A stretch of 64,000 nt of DNA from Wuchereria bancrofti (lineage: Eukaryota > Nematoda > Chromadorea > Rhabditida > Onchocercidae), in contig SSBO01000009.1 in the NCBI GenBank assembly GCA_005281725.1, positions 3,980,163-4,044,162 on the forward strand, written 5' to 3'. Of this stretch, positions 36,375 to 50,449 are shown in pieces. The position numbers and the translations under genes are program-made. Each line of letters starts with the position of its first letter. Position 1 is the first letter of the stretch. The notes beneath the pieces are model-generated. The model made no database searches, was not told where the DNA came from, and saw only the letters and a program-made list of their open reading frames with translations.

Positions 36375-39357
36375 ATGTCGTCAATGGACGCCGAATCGTC
36401 GGAAAGTTTCCCAGGAAATAGTGAGAAGTCGGTGGATCGTTCTCGTAGTGATCCACAAGTTGTGGGCTTTTCAAACGGTACTTTTTGCAGTACTCAGTTG
36501 TTACATTTGTATTAAAGAATTAAATTTGACACTACTTGAAAATTGGCTTAGAAAAGCCTTGTAGCAGTCTGTAAAATGTAGATGGAAATTTAGCGTATCC
36601 AACAATTCTCATTTATAGCAAGTTCAGTCACAACTGACACGGTTACAAATGGTGAAAAAGCCATGGAGCAGAAGCAGAAAGGTGGATTTGCCCAAATTTT
36701 GAACAGCGAACACGGAGATAATCTTCATGCCATTTCTGAGGTTAATGGAAGTTTTTTATTTTTGTTTCGGTTTCTTATACACATTTTTTCGAAATAGTGT
36801 TACCGTAGCAAAAATATAGTGAAAGATGTTTGCTTGTTTAATTCAGGCTTCTTCGGAACAAAGGACTGAGGGATCTGCAGAAAATGTACATGATGAGGAG
36901 ACAAGTAAGGATGCTGCTGAAGATCAAAGAATTGAGGTCCATTTTTGTTATTTGAAAACAACATTTGTAAAAACTAGAGCGACTTATAGATAAAAGTAAC
37001 AAATAAGATACAGTATATATGTGAAATTCGTGGTAGTTCGAGAAAAATTTATAGCTGAACGTAGTGAATGGAGCAAGCACTCCTACGTGGCCACATATGA
37101 AGTTGCAAAGGTAGTTTAACATTTTAATAATAAAGTTAATATATGCCTTGGAAGATTAGTTTCAGCTGAAAGAAGGATCAAGCGAAAACACTAGTGAAGT
37201 ACTTGAATCGGAAAAACATGACAGCGTTGCAGCTTCAGCTGGTTCATCTCCTCCACCAGTAAGTTAAAGCTTTATCGTTTAAGCTGTGTTTGTTTTAACG
37301 GCGCTGTGGGAGTTACTACACTCTCAGTTAGACAATACAATGATTCCTTACAATGTCCTTCTTTGTATATTTTTTTCTTCTATTTTGTAAGGTTTTGCAG
37401 TTTTGCATTTGTAGCTTTTAACGGCTATAAAGTTTTCACTAGCAATAAAAAAGGTCATTCTTGATGTGACTGATTATCATTTAATCGAGATTGTGAAAGG
37501 CAATGAACTTTCAACTTAAAAAAAAAAGATTCCTCCATTCACATTTCCTATTCCTTTCAAGTTTGATATGAGCTGTTTTTGAAACATACTATTTTTATAG
37601 AGCAGTGCTGCTCCAGACGAATTGCACATGGATACGGATACAAAGAGTAATTCGGAAGAAAGCGATAATAAAAGGTCGAGTGAAGTCAAAAATAATTCTG
37701 GTAAAGGAATCGATGGTTCTAAGACTGATGATGATGACGATGATAAAACAGATACTGAGGAAGGAGAAGACGAAGCACAGAAAAGAGAAAAGGTGGATGA
37801 CGTAGATGTTTCAGACAAAGCAGAAGATAAGACAATTGATACCACTGATAAAAAAGAGGAAGTGAGTAGTACTTCGAAAATTGGTTTTCCTTTTGGAGTG
37901 GACTACATTTATTATGTTTCAAAATGGTAATTGTTCAAAAAATTTCACTCATTTGAAATATGTTTCATTCATGAAGTATTGAAGGAATGGGAATTTCAGG
38001 GTGGTGCTAAACGTGTTTTGCCAAAATGGATGGTGCAGGATGCAGATGCACCACCAAGTCCAAAAGAGGAGACAGATGAAAAAGAGATAACCTTAGCTGT
38101 CACTGAAAACGAACCAGCTAGCGGTGCTCGAGGACGAGGACGTGGTAGGAGAGGGCGTGACACGACGAGAGCTGTAGCTAAACCTCATAATGTATGTTAG
38201 CACTTAGTTATCAAAAGGATGAAGTTCATCAACAAATGGATCAACTTGGAGGGGGAGGGAGGTAGCATTTAGAACTTTTTTTAATCAATCTGCGATTTAT
38301 TATAAATTCAAATGTTCATTAGGGTTGTTGGGTGACTTTCACGTAGCTCATCGTAAATTTATTACGGATCAGTAATTTTATTCATCTTATTGAGATTTAG
38401 GAGGCTGCTACCGAACATCCGCAGCCAGAATCATTGGCATCTGGTCGCCCTCGTCGTTCGACACGTTCAAATGTGGATTATGCTCATCCAGATGTAGCAA
38501 CTGTAGTTGCTGAGCAAGAAGACTTGGAAAATGAGGTATTGTGCTATGAAATTATAAGTTTCTGATGATCTTAAATACACTCCGCAACTTTTTATTGTAA
38601 CTGACTGTCCTGGAAGACTTACTGTTTAGCAACTATTTTAACTCGCGATGTTTTTCTCAATGTTTCGGCCGGCTCACCATGTGACTACAAAATAGATTTA
38701 ACCTCTCTTTAGTTAGTAAATGTTTTGGGGACATTTAGCGATTTCACTCTCTTTCACTGATACTGTCACAAGCTTGTTACAGTTTCAGCTTCAACAGAAA
38801 GTTAATCGCAGTCGTGGAAGGGGCCGTGGTCGTGGTCGAGGTGGACGTTCTAGTGGACGTAAACGAGTTGCAGCTGATAGCGATGATGGTGAAGATAGTG
38901 ATTCTGAATATGGTAGCAACAAAAAGCGGAAACGCGCAGGAAGTAGTGGCTCACGCGGCCGAGGACGAGGTAGAGGTCGTGGAAGACCATCTCGAAGTTT
39001 GGGTTTGTTTTCATCTGATCTGGAAAATTTTAATGTGCAAAATGATGTGACGTTCTTCCCTTCGTTGTACTTGAAGTCTTTTAGAGGACAGTCGCCATTT
39101 TCACAGTGTTTCCCAAATTATGCTTCTCTATTAATCTAATTTTTGCAGGAAAAAAGAACAACAAAGATGAGAGCGATGATGACGATGAGGAAATGGATTT
39201 GTCGGACAATGATGCCGGTGGTTCAACTGGTTCTGGTGAGGAATCCTATAAGCCTGCTCCTTCGAAGCGACGCTCTGCTGCTTATGCTGCCGAAGCTCAC
39301 TCACCCAAAACGCCACCTAAAAAACGTGGTCGTGTTCCAGCAGCTAAAATGCATTAA
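36375..39357 (+). CDS. Low-complexity nuclear protein with AT-hook-like and RG-rich motifs, 472 aa
   Basis: Nine exons in phase: 36375-36477, 36619-36740, 36847-36936, 37166-37258, 37601-37861, 38000-38191, 38401-38535, 38789-39002, 39149-39357. The first 250 residues are Ser/Glu/Lys-rich with an acidic aspartate run (DDDDDDKTDTEEGEDE). A short ordered-looking segment follows, GGAKRVLPKWMVQD. The C-terminal half alternates basic blocks (RGRGRGRRGR, GRPRRSTRS, SRGRGRGRGRGGR and RGRGRGRPSRS, the last with an AT-hook GRP core) and acidic blocks (DSDDGEDSDSE, DESDDDDEE). It ends in KKRGRVPAAKMH. This composition suggests a nuclear, chromatin- or RNA-binding protein, largely disordered. Function is inferred from motifs only; no orthologue recognised. 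Confidence 0.85.
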
Positions 39358-42300
39358 GCAGTAATATTTTTATACGCATCTGATCGCAGTTAATATGCTC
39401 ATTGCTTATTGCAGTCTCATTTTTTTCGGGGAGGAAATGCATATACAATTTAAGTTGGAGAAAAATAATTGCGGAGTCCTCAAAAATTATTTAATTTATC
39501 ACGATTTATATGCTTGCGTTTGTTCCATGATTTATGGACAGTAGTCATGGAAAAAAATTATCTTCTAAAAATGTTAAATTATTTCAGGAGGAGACGAATG
39601 AATGAAGAGAAGTTGATAAGTTGATTGCCATTATCATTTTATATGGGAATACATGACATTGTTGAACTTGTTACAGGTCAATTCATTTTTCGAATGTTTT
39701 TATTTTGTGTATAGGCTCACCATGAGTTTTTATTTTTGTTTTCATTTTTCAAGTGACTGAAAGGCGCAGAGTATATCACGCCATGATTTCCAGTCATGTT
39801 TCGTAAGCTTCACTCTCTAAGCTTGTTACTTCACTTCTGAAATCATATTATGGCTACAAAATATGACTGTACTGCTGCCCCCTTGGAGAGAGGTAATTAT
39901 TATCACAGTGTTCCTTCCTGAATTCTTTTTTTTGGTTTTCTTTACTTTCAGCGGAGATCAGGTAATGTTAAGCTGCTAAAGAGGTTACTGGATTAGATTG
40001 GTAAATGGAATGTAGTTGGGTCTAATTAAGTGACGTTCTCGTGTTTTCATATTTCTCAAATTTTTATCGAAAATTTATACTGAACTGGAAAAAAAAGTAG
40101 GTATGACATGCACACTAGGACAACATTGATATCTGAATAACGTTTAAAAAAATTTAATTACTCTCTGAATGTCCACTCTACCTATTTATAGGAAGTTTGG
40201 TACTATGGACATTCTCAGAAATAGAATTCTAGTGTTTGGATTGAAATTAACGGAGCTTTTAATTTCAATATACATTCATATCAAATAGAGAAATGATTGA
40301 TTATATGGAGCATAACTGAGAAGAATATTTGATTATCCGTTGCCTCTATACCATTCAGAAAGTATCATGGCGTGTTAGTGGGGGAGGAAAAGACCACGCG
40401 GTAATATTAGTTGGCATTTTTTCTTATTCGCATAACACAAAATGTTGTGTAGCTGTTACCACCCCATATCCATCATCGTTACCAACAAGTTCCTTCTTTT
40501 TCGAATGTTTGTCTACCTCTATGCGGAAAGCAGTTGTAATTTGAGTGATGCGTGCATGTTTGTCTGTTTCAATAATGTCTTTTCCTCCCCTCTGTCTCCG
40601 TAGTCTACTTTTCTTAGAACCTCCTCTCTTTTCTTCATTCATTCTTTAGAGTATATGCCGTAGAATTCCCTTATTAATTTGAATGTTCCTTTAAAAAATT
40701 TTATTGTACATAAAATATCATTTGTAATTTTTTTGTTTCGATGTTGTTTGGAACTAATTTGTCAATGATGTATCTTGAAATTTCAACTTCTCTTCGTCAC
40801 CATGTATCCTGTTACTACTTTCGTTGTTGGAATACATTTTGTAGGGAAAATTTAGAGGTCAGGGAAGGAATTTCTGGCATTCGTTCCCACTATGCTATAT
40901 CCTTTTTATTTTTTGTTATTTGTGAAATTCCTGGCTATTATTATTGACGCATTCTAAAGTGTAGATGATTTTTCAGCCGCAATTAGTTTTCAGTTACAGA
41001 AGCAATTTTTTAAGCCAGTTTTTACGCATTTTCTCCATTCATTATTTCATAAAGGTAAGGACAAGTAACTATTCAGTGTTATTCATTGTTAACAATGGCT
41101 ACTAGCGTTGGTACTGTGTTTACGATTGAGAGACGTGACTTACATATAGGCAACGTATTCGGCTTCGACATTGCAGAAGTTTATTTTTGGCAGTAAATAT
41201 CAAAGAAGTTTTAGTTTTATGAATATGTAGAATTACCTGTCCAGAAGTAATCACTTTCCCTTGAAATCTGAGTGTGGAAGTGGGAAATTCAAGGGATTAT
41301 ATGGTGTGTGAGCCCAGCAGTCATTCTGTGCCCATTGGTTATGTGCAAATTGTTTGCTAGTGATGTAGTCCAAGGGATAGAAAGTAAAAAGCGAGGGAGA
41401 ATTTATTGAGGTGGTGTGCGGATATTGAGTGTGATAATAGTCATAAGCGGATGGTATATCTAAGTAAGCGAAATGAGCGCTGAAGTCAGAAATGTTTCAT
41501 ATCCCGTAACTAAGGGTTACTCGGGGATATTTTTTATGCTTTGTTGGACCAATGTGGAGGGTTCTGTTGGTTTATTGGTTAGCTTAAAGATAAATGTGTA
41601 TCTGGGATGTTCGGAATATCATTTTCTCGGCATTTTGATTCGATTTTGTGAATATTGGATTTTTTACTTGCAAACTATATTCTTTTGTTTGAAGCATTTA
41701 TGGGTGTGTTGCATATCCAAGGGCTATTTTAGTTACGGTAATAATCATTAATGCAAAATTGATTCGCCCATTGCGCTGGTAGTTTCTGTTGTGATCTTTA
41801 AAATTTTGATCTACGTAATGTCTGCTATTGAATTTGAGTTTATTTGGCAGCACTTTTTGCGAGCAAACCTTACACAGAATTTGTTTTATGACAACATCGT
41901 CAGCGGGGATTACAAACTTTGCTGATTGAGCTATAAATTTCAATATAAAGTGAGATTTTGTTGATCTCGTTACTTTACATTTTCTCTTTGTCAATGTGGC
42001 ATTCTTTTCCACCTGTTCAATTTCATGTGTTCATTTTGATTTGTTATGCGGCGCGTTTCATTTACGTTCTGTTTTTTGGCACAGTAATTATGGCATTGTT
42101 TTGATTAATGCGAATTTATTTTAACACATGACGATATAAGTATTCCTGTATGTTTGCACCAGATGAAGAGCATTCAGTGATGCAACAAAACTGAGTCGTA
42201 GTGATCCGTTGGCTGTGCAAAAGAAATCGAAATATAGAGAGTGTGGGATGACAACAATTTGGGAGGTTAGTTTACCCATCCAGTAATTTGATTGGTGAAA

Positions 42301-45300
42301 ATCATGGAAACAAAGAGATTCCGGTCGATCTCGGCATGGATTAGCATACATATATGTTTTTTACACAGCTGGTTTTTGCATATGCACCACAGTTAAACTA
42401 CACGGAGAGAGCTGGAGACACTGAGTGGATTAATGCATCTAGTGTAGTGTTTTTAACATATGGTAATTAGGGTTTTTATGGCGCAGAGTGTCACTAAAAT
42501 GGCTACTTTGCGGCGACATTTATCACCTGTACTTCCTTAGAAGCAGATTATCAGCATATAAAATAATGTCTTTACAAGTTACGATAGTATTAGTGGAACT
42601 CCAAAAAAAAGAAAAAAAAAGTGGAATTCTCATTAACACGCTTTGTATAGTTGTTCTGACTGAAGTCATTTTATACTACTTTGACTAGTCATTTCATTTG
42701 AAAATGATCATTCCATTGATGTTCTACCGCGGAATAACCGATATCAGAAATTTCAAGTGAACATTATATAGCCCTATAATGAATATTTGTCGCCGCTGGG
42801 AGTTTGCACTGCATAACTGGTTGGAAAGAAAACATGCGGTTGTACATTTTTGTCAAAAAAATTGTTCATCTGTCAACTGATCAACTGAGTGACATCTATC
42901 ATTTTTTTTTTTTGATCAACTAAGTGGCGGATGTATGTTAGTTGTTCTTCTTTAATAAGAACCATTTTATTCTGAAACTTCTATCATTCGTTAATTCACT
43001 ATTATGATTGCCGGAGAAGTCCCAATAAAGTTATCCGAGGGCTTACTGTTAATTATGAATAGGCTTGCCGATTTATTTAGTGAATTAACTTCGTGAAATT
43101 ACAAAGTAGTAGAGAATTTGCAGTGGAATCCGTTATAAAGGTGTATGCTTTGTTCATTAAGTTGTTACATTCAGAAAAATGTTACAAACACTGTTTCTTG
43201 GACGGATATTTTTGGTTATATAATTTGTAAGTATGTTTTAGAGTTCTAAAAATTACAAATTTGACCATTGGTGGTCGATCCAGTAGATAAAAAAGTGTAT
43301 CGTTATTTCCACGATTATTGCCAAAATGATGCAATTGGATGTCATAATCCTGATTGCATTACTTTTGTATACGTAGCATATTTGTTGGTGGGATTATGCC
43401 ATAATTAAACTTAACTAAACATATTGGCATTTCTTTAGAATTTTCATGGATATTATAAAAGTTAACACATTACTATGTAAATTTAATCGTGCTTTGAAAA
43501 GTTGATTGTGTGAATTTAATCTTGCTTATTGATTTCTGTCAGGTGCTCTATCCGTTGTTATGGTTATTACTGCCTTGGTATTTAGATTATAGTCTAATAA
43601 AATATGAAATAACGTCTCACCTGCATAATTCAAGTATTTTTTTGTTTTGTTTTCGAAATAAAACACTGAGATATTAGAGGATTAAAGTAATTTGTTAATG
43701 AAGTTTTTATATTTCGGTGAGATTTGTTGACGTTATCGTAATGCATGTAACATATGATATATCATCCCTAATAGAAATGATGTCGTATAACGATCAAAAT
43801 GTTGTAATTTTTTTCTTCTTTTAGTACAGAACATATGAACAGTTCACCTTAGATTTACTTATTTAACAATAAGCATAATAAGCATTGTTGTTAAAATCAT
43901 ATATATATATATTGACTGCTCTTGGAATTGATATGTTTTTTTAAGAATTTGGTCAATATTAAGCACTTGATTTTGAGGATAGATGAATGAAAATTTAGGC
44001 TTACTTTTTTGATTTGAGTAAATGATGGAAGCATTCATCGTCACCATTATTCTAAGTCATTTCATCCCAGTAATTTTCGTCGGAACTTTTATGAAATTTA
44101 TGGAGCATTTTAATAGAATGATACTTTATTGATTAAATTTGAGTTCTATTAACATAAATTACTAAGAAACTTCTGGAATTTCCTCAACCAGTGAATTTAC
44201 GTCAGGTTTGGTGAATCATCAGCAATGTTTTATATACACTTATGACACTCATGTTTTGCTGCAAATGTTTCAATACATTTCCTGAAAGGATTACACCGAC
44301 ATACGTAAGACATATTACCATACATATAATATACAAGGTGTCCGGCACAAGTGACTCATTGGCTCTGGTTATTTATGATGTTTGGCTATTGCAGTGGAAA
44401 GTGTTATGGAGGTTTTTCAAATGAAATTCAGAATCTTTTTTTATCCATTCGGTAACTTTTTATGTTGAATGTAATTGTTTATATTGGACGACAACTTATT
44501 GTTGACCTACCTATCTTCACTTCCTAAATTCCAGCTTTAAGCATTGTCAAATTATTACTTCAATTCCAAAACAAATTTGTCCCACCACAACTTTTGTTTA
44601 AATTAGGAATTCGATTCCACTTAATTTGACCGCATACTTTTGTTAGTCTAGAAAGTACTAGAGTACTAAATCGACCATATGCTAACAAACTTTCTCTCTT
44701 TCTAGCAACCCTGCTATTTCTTACCTCATCTCGAAGACATATAGCGTTGCGCGTGCGCAAATCCTCTCCAGCTCTCTCTGTTGGGACTCTCTTGTCTCCT
44801 CTCTTGTCATCTAGAAGATGCAGAGAGAGAGACATATACAACAACAATGCAACATGTACATATTTGCGCCATAGAATACTTGCGTTGTTGAATGAGGTAA
44901 GGGTCGTGGAGTGAGTGCATCTGTGGCTGCGATGATACCTATCGGAGAGGTGAATCCTTCTTTTCTCATTTTTCCATTTTCATTTTTGTGTGCATGTCGT
45001 GAATAGAACTTGCACAGAACTGTTGCACTTTGCAAGTAGAACATGAGAAGGCGTCAATTCTCTTCTTGCAACTTTTATTCATTCTATCAGGACTACTGAT
45101 AATCAGACATTTGGATCTTTTTGCCAAAAGGTTTATCTTTCTTCCTCTTAGTTCATTTTCTAGTAGTTCACCAAGATTCTTGAAAAGTGATTGTTTATAC
45201 TTCAACATTTTGATAGGAAGAAAAGAGTCGCCCTCTAATTACAACACTCTCATTAAAATCATACATTATTCATTCTACATAACTACAGTCTTATTTATTT

Positions 45301-45563
45301 CCCAGTAGAAGATAATTCAAAAGGACTTACTTACATAAATATGTAAACTGCATGTTGTAAAATGATCGGTAAATTACAAAAAGATTGTTTTAATAGTTCC
45401 AAACTAGCGAAGGCAAATTGAGATAGCATGTAGTTTACAGCACGAAAAATATTTCCGTATATTGTAGTGTACGTAAGTGAAGGATCAGCACATAAAGTTA
45501 TAGAATGTGGTGTAGGTTCACTTATGTACGTTCATAAAATCATTTGTAAAAATCAAATTTCAG
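39358..45563. other. 6.2-kb intergenic region, no firm gene
   Basis: Between two plus-strand genes. Random frames dominate. The best is a 104-codon minus frame at 42012-41698 that is basic and contains CKVCSQKVLPNKLK, faintly like a BED or transposase zinc finger; it has no other transposon feature. A CT-rich, more GC-rich tract lies around 44.68-44.85 kb. Upstream non-coding exons of the PLD3-type gene may be here. Confidence 0.4.
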
Positions 45564-45584
45564 ACCCAAGATGGTCGTGCTGAT

Positions 45585-48500
45585 ATGACCAATTTTGAGA
45601 TGGATCTGTTTGATACAAAGATAAATTCATATGCTCTGGAAAAGGTCTGTCATCATTTCGACACTAATAGCATTTTTGATGTTCAAATAAGGACTTGTTT
45701 ATTCTTGACCATCAATTTGCTTTCCTCGATTTTACTTAGCAGTTATAATAACTGTGGAGCCTGATGTGGTCAAATATCATATCTACACTTTCTGAATTAT
45801 ATCAGTTAGTTTGTACATCAAATTAATTTAGATTAAGCAATTGATTTAGATTTGTTTTTGCGTATCGATCACTGTTGCGTTTTGTACAACTGAATCCGTA
45901 AGCTTTAATTAACAATTGGCACATGTTAATTCAGGAGGATAACCGTATCTAATTAATTGCGTTTATGCTTACTTTCGATAATGAAGTCGTCTTTCAGATT
46001 ATGTTCAGGAGTAAATCCTTCTGACTTTTTAGGAAGAAAGTGAACAATGTTGTCAACATAGTATCATTAAACCAGCATGCGTTCCGGTATCGATTATATC
46101 GTTATTTATTTTTTTAATTGTGTTTTTCCCATTATTCAATGAAGACGGCTTTGATACGGGATCTGTTCGTTACGACCGGAGTGGTTATTGTATCGATCAA
46201 TGCAGGCTTGTTTCTTTTTTTTTTTTAAGGATTGGGTTTTTGCATTTTTGATAAGTCCTTCTCTAGTTGTTATGGAATTGTTAGTTAAGGGTGATTAGTA
46301 AAATAATGAAGGATTATGAAATGGACTACCGAATGGAAGATCACAATCAATTTGATCGCTTCTCTAAGTAAAGATTTAAGATAATAATGCTAAAGCATCT
46401 TTACTGAGGAATTGGAAAAGCGGTAGTACAACAGAAGACTTCCAAACATTAATAAAATAAAGCATTAATAAAGAGAATTATTACTCTTTATTAATGCTTT
46501 ATTAATGCTAGTTTAGCTTCAGACCATTGGTAGTAGGTACTAATCATTTCGCTGTAATTTCCAAAGAATCAAAGAATAGTGAGCTTCTGAGCTATGAATA
46601 TCAAACATCAGCTCGTATATTCTTTGACTCCACTTCCAGCTGTGTTTGCATTCTTGTTTGATCCCTAAAACCCGTTTTACTTCACTTTGTTTCTAGAGAG
46701 AAGAATGTTAAAGATATTTATTAGTTGACAACCAACATCCTCAATCAATAGATCATTTCAGAGTGCAGTTGGTTGAAACTATACCATCGGTTTTGATTTT
46801 TGACAATAGTAGCCTTACGAGTTCATCAACATACGAAGTCTGGAAAAAATTATTGGATGATGCACAAGTTTCAATTGATGTTGCGTCTTTCTATTGGAAT
46901 CTCCGTGATCCTGTAGCACATTCGACTTCTTGGCAGGTAATTGCAATTGTGTACGCCATACAGAAATTCCTGAAATATTCTTTGATTACTCGAGTTAATT
47001 TGAAATTCTTTTTTCTATTGTGACTGAGCTTCTCCATTGTCAAATAAATATCCATGATATTGCATTTAAGGGATCAAACATTTCTTATCTCAAGACGAAA
47101 TCGCGCTGTGTTGATCATAGTGACTTAGAAAATAGACTTCTTAGCATTGCAGGACTTTAAAAATATATGCTTATGTGCTACCAAATTACATAGACGCTGT
47201 TAAAGTACTCAACAGGGTAGGTCGAAAAGGAATGATAAGGAAAACGCTAGACTAAATGATGGATTCTTTTATGTGATGACGAGATATTTAAGACATGTAA
47301 TGAGAGGATGGGTATTGTAAACGGTCCATAGAGCTGTACTTTACTATTGTTTGCGAATTTCTTGTTTTGCAGGGAAATGATACATTCGAAAGATTTATTG
47401 CATCTGCTGAGCGTGGTGTGCGGGTTAGCTCTTTTTTGTTTTCATTGACTGAGGTTTGAGTTTTATGTTTTTTGGGAGAGAGTATTTCCATCATTTTGTG
47501 GTAACTTTCAACATTTACTTCGTTTATAATTATTGGAATCTGCATTAGTGAAAATAGCTCTTCCTATCTGTTGTAGATACGAATAGCACAAAATCAACCA
47601 ACCACAATATTTCCACAACTCGATTCGAAATATTTTGCTGAGAATGGTAAGACTTAAATGCTCATCTGAACATTAATAAGTTTTCGTTATAAACATTGGA
47701 AGCTTAACCATTGAATTTGGATTACGTTCAAAGCTCCATATTCGTGATCTGCAATCCAAATATGTAAAATCTTTTCTCTTCAAATCTTTCGTTTATAAGT
47801 ATTTATCCTTATAAAAACCTGACACCATTTGGCCTGAAACGATATGTTCTCCATTACACGTGACAGTGACATGTCATAAAATTCCGATTAGAAGGTCACA
47901 TTTGCCATTTGCCGATACTATATACCAGTTGGTTAATAAAGGGAACAGTTAATGTATTAGTATTTCGAGATTTTCCTGTGTGACTAAGTTGCCTGATGCG
48001 TTGTGCACATTTCGCTGTTATCACTCATTCTATGTCATTGAATTGTTGGACAAATTCGGCAGTATTCGTCTCTTTTTTGTAGGTTATGCAACTGTTCGGA
48101 ATCTGGATATGCCGAAACTGATAGATGATAATGGGGTTCTTCATACCAAATTCTGGATTGCAGATTCTCGGCATGTTTACATTGGATCAGCTAATATGGA
48201 TTGGAAATCTCTCACAGAGGTGACATTACTGTAATTTTAATAGTATCCTTTGTTATTTGAAATTTTCTTTAGTGGTTATTTTAGTTCAAAGTCAAAAAGG
48301 AACTATGGTAATTCTCTATCTTGAATCATATTCAGGAAAGTAATGTTAGCTAACGATTCCGATAGAAAATTTTTTTTTCAGGTCAAAGAACTAGGCATTG
48401 TAATTTGGAATTGTACTTGCATAGCAAATGATTTATATAAAATTTTCAATATTTATTGGCGTCTCGGAGTTAGAGGAGCAAAAATTCCATATAAATGGCC

Positions 48501-50449
48501 ATTGAATTTAAGAACTTATTTCAATTTTTCACATCCACTTCAACTTCTTAGTGCTAAAGACGCAAGTGTGTTCATATCGGTACGCTTTCTCATTATCGTT
48601 CTATTAACTGTTAAGTTGTTCATCTTTAGTCATTTAGGAGTATTTCAGTAGCAGTGTGACATCAAATAAATATATATACTGTGACATATGGTATCGTCTC
48701 TTTTAAAAGAGACCTTGATTGCACTTTTGCTAGAATCATAAGAATGACCCTACAGTCTTGCTTATTATCGTGAATCTTAATTGTATGCTTCAAATACTAT
48801 GCTTTTTTGATTTTAACTTTATTTTATAATCTTAGAAATTAATTCAAACTTTAGGTACATGGTCTTACCAGCTTGTCTTTTGCTTATTTCTGTGTGAAAA
48901 AAAGGAAACATCAAAATATATTTGTTATTTTCGCGAGAGAAGCAATTTTTATAATGTTTAATTTCGTATTTAGAGTTCTCCTCCTCAATTCAATGCGAAA
49001 GGACGTGAAGATGATGGTGATGCGATCGTTGCAGTCATGGATAATGCACATGAATTTGTCCATATATCAGTGATGGATTATATGCCTGCAACTATTTATA
49101 GAACTTCTAATAATAATACGTTAGTTTCTAAGTTCCAACACTTGTAGTTCTACTTGTCGATAATGAACTTTAGTTGTGAAGGAATTATGGCAAGAGCCCT
49201 TCTTGCATGCATTTGTATATCTGTTTGCTCAAAACTCTTGCCATTCTTTTCCTTATTGAGAGTTTTGTAGTATCAGCCTTTAATATATCTTTCTGTAATG
49301 TAATGCCTGGATGGAGATGAGTACAGTTCGCAATTCATCTAGAAGTTCTTCGTAGAGGGAAAGTTAACAAGTAAAAAGCAAAGCAAATGTTAGGATTGTA
49401 TGGAGGTGATCACTAGTTTAATTTTGATTTAATTTTGATTTTTTTTTTACTTTTCAATACCAATGAAAGAAAAAAATTTCTTTTCTTGTGCAATTTCTTC
49501 CTGTATTTGTCTGCTAGTAGAAGACAGAAAGTACTTTAAATTCCGTAATACTTAAGTAGTTATTTTATAAATTTAAACATGGATAATTCGTCATTCGATA
49601 TTAGTGAAGCATTTAATACTTTTACGGTGAAACTCTTATTGTTCGCATTCGTTATTTGCCGTAAATTTAATAATTTTGCAGGTATTGGCCAAAATTAGAT
49701 AATGCAATACGTGCAACAGCTTATCGTGGAGTGAATGTTCGGTTATTGGTGAGCCACTGGAAATATTCCCGACCCGAAATGATTCATTTCTTGAAATCAT
49801 TGCTGGAAATTAATGAAGGTATACCTAGAAAAGCAAACCATTCTGGAAAAATCGAAGTGGTAAGCATATTTAGCAAAGTTATTAACTTTAACTTTGTTCA
49901 GCTACATCTCCATTTTTAGTTATAATTGGTTCGATTTGCACTTTACCAATGAGAAATATGATTCTAATTTCAGCATTGGAATCTGCTAGTTGAATAATTA
50001 AAGATCGCGTCATCAGATTCTTTGAAATTTTCTTAAATCTTTTTGTGGAAGATTGCACTAACAGTCCTTAGCTCTATTGCTTTAACTTATCTCTCCATTA
50101 TTTCAAATTCAAAAATTTTTTCAGAAGCTATTTACCATTCCAATGGATCCATCCCGCGAAGAAATCCCGCACGCTCTTGTAAATCATAATAAATACATGG
50201 TTACGGAGAAGATCGCCTATTTTGGTGGGTTCCCTGAGATTGCTTATTTTGATAGGTTCCTTCACCTGAATTGTATTTGAGAAAACTAAGTCCTTTTCAG
50301 GTACATCAAACTGGGCGGGCGACTACTTTATAAATACTGCTGGTGTTGGAATTTCTTTCATCTCGTCAACACATGTTAATTTGTTAAATGCAATTTTCGT
50401 GAGAGATTGGACGTCCAAATACGCTAAAACTGTTAGAGAATTTTTGTAA
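45585..50449 (+). CDS. PLD3-type phospholipase D family protein
   Basis: Eleven exons in phase: 45585-45644, 46033-46205, 46762-46936, 47373-47423, 47577-47646, 48083-48219, 48382-48579, 48974-49119, 49682-49859, 50125-50224, 50301-50449; 478 aa (human PLD3 is about 490). The frame is also open upstream of ATG 45585 to a TTTCAG acceptor at 45563, which fits trans-splicing. A type II signal-anchor lies at about residues 36-56, then a lumenal domain beginning LVETIPSVL. Both HKD motifs are intact: HTKFWIAD with H197, and HNKYMVTE with H417 and K419, followed by GSANMDW and GTSNWAG. PLD3/PLD4 are ER-to-lysosome glycoproteins; vertebrate members act as 5' exonucleases on single-stranded nucleic acid rather than classical phospholipase D. 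The intron after exon 2 appears to begin with GC. A phase-compatible extra 3' exon exists near 51.15 kb. Confidence 0.94.
46456..46503. repeat. Perfect inverted repeat (hairpin) in a PLD3 intron
   Basis: Arms 46456-46475 and 46484-46503 are perfectly complementary over 20 bp, with an 8-nt AATTATTA loop. The arm core is AGCATTAATAAAGAG. AT-rich, with no target-site duplication or transposase noticed. Confidence 0.92.

Noticed and set aside
41698..42012. Minus frame with CKVCSQKVLPNKLK, suspected hAT/BED transposon remnant
   Set aside because: No terminal inverted repeats, no transposase catalytic region, and motif order does not fit a known element.
44560..44847. 95-codon minus frame rich in Arg/Asp/Glu
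   Set aside because: It coincides with a CT-rich tract, which produces such composition without coding; there is no splice context.
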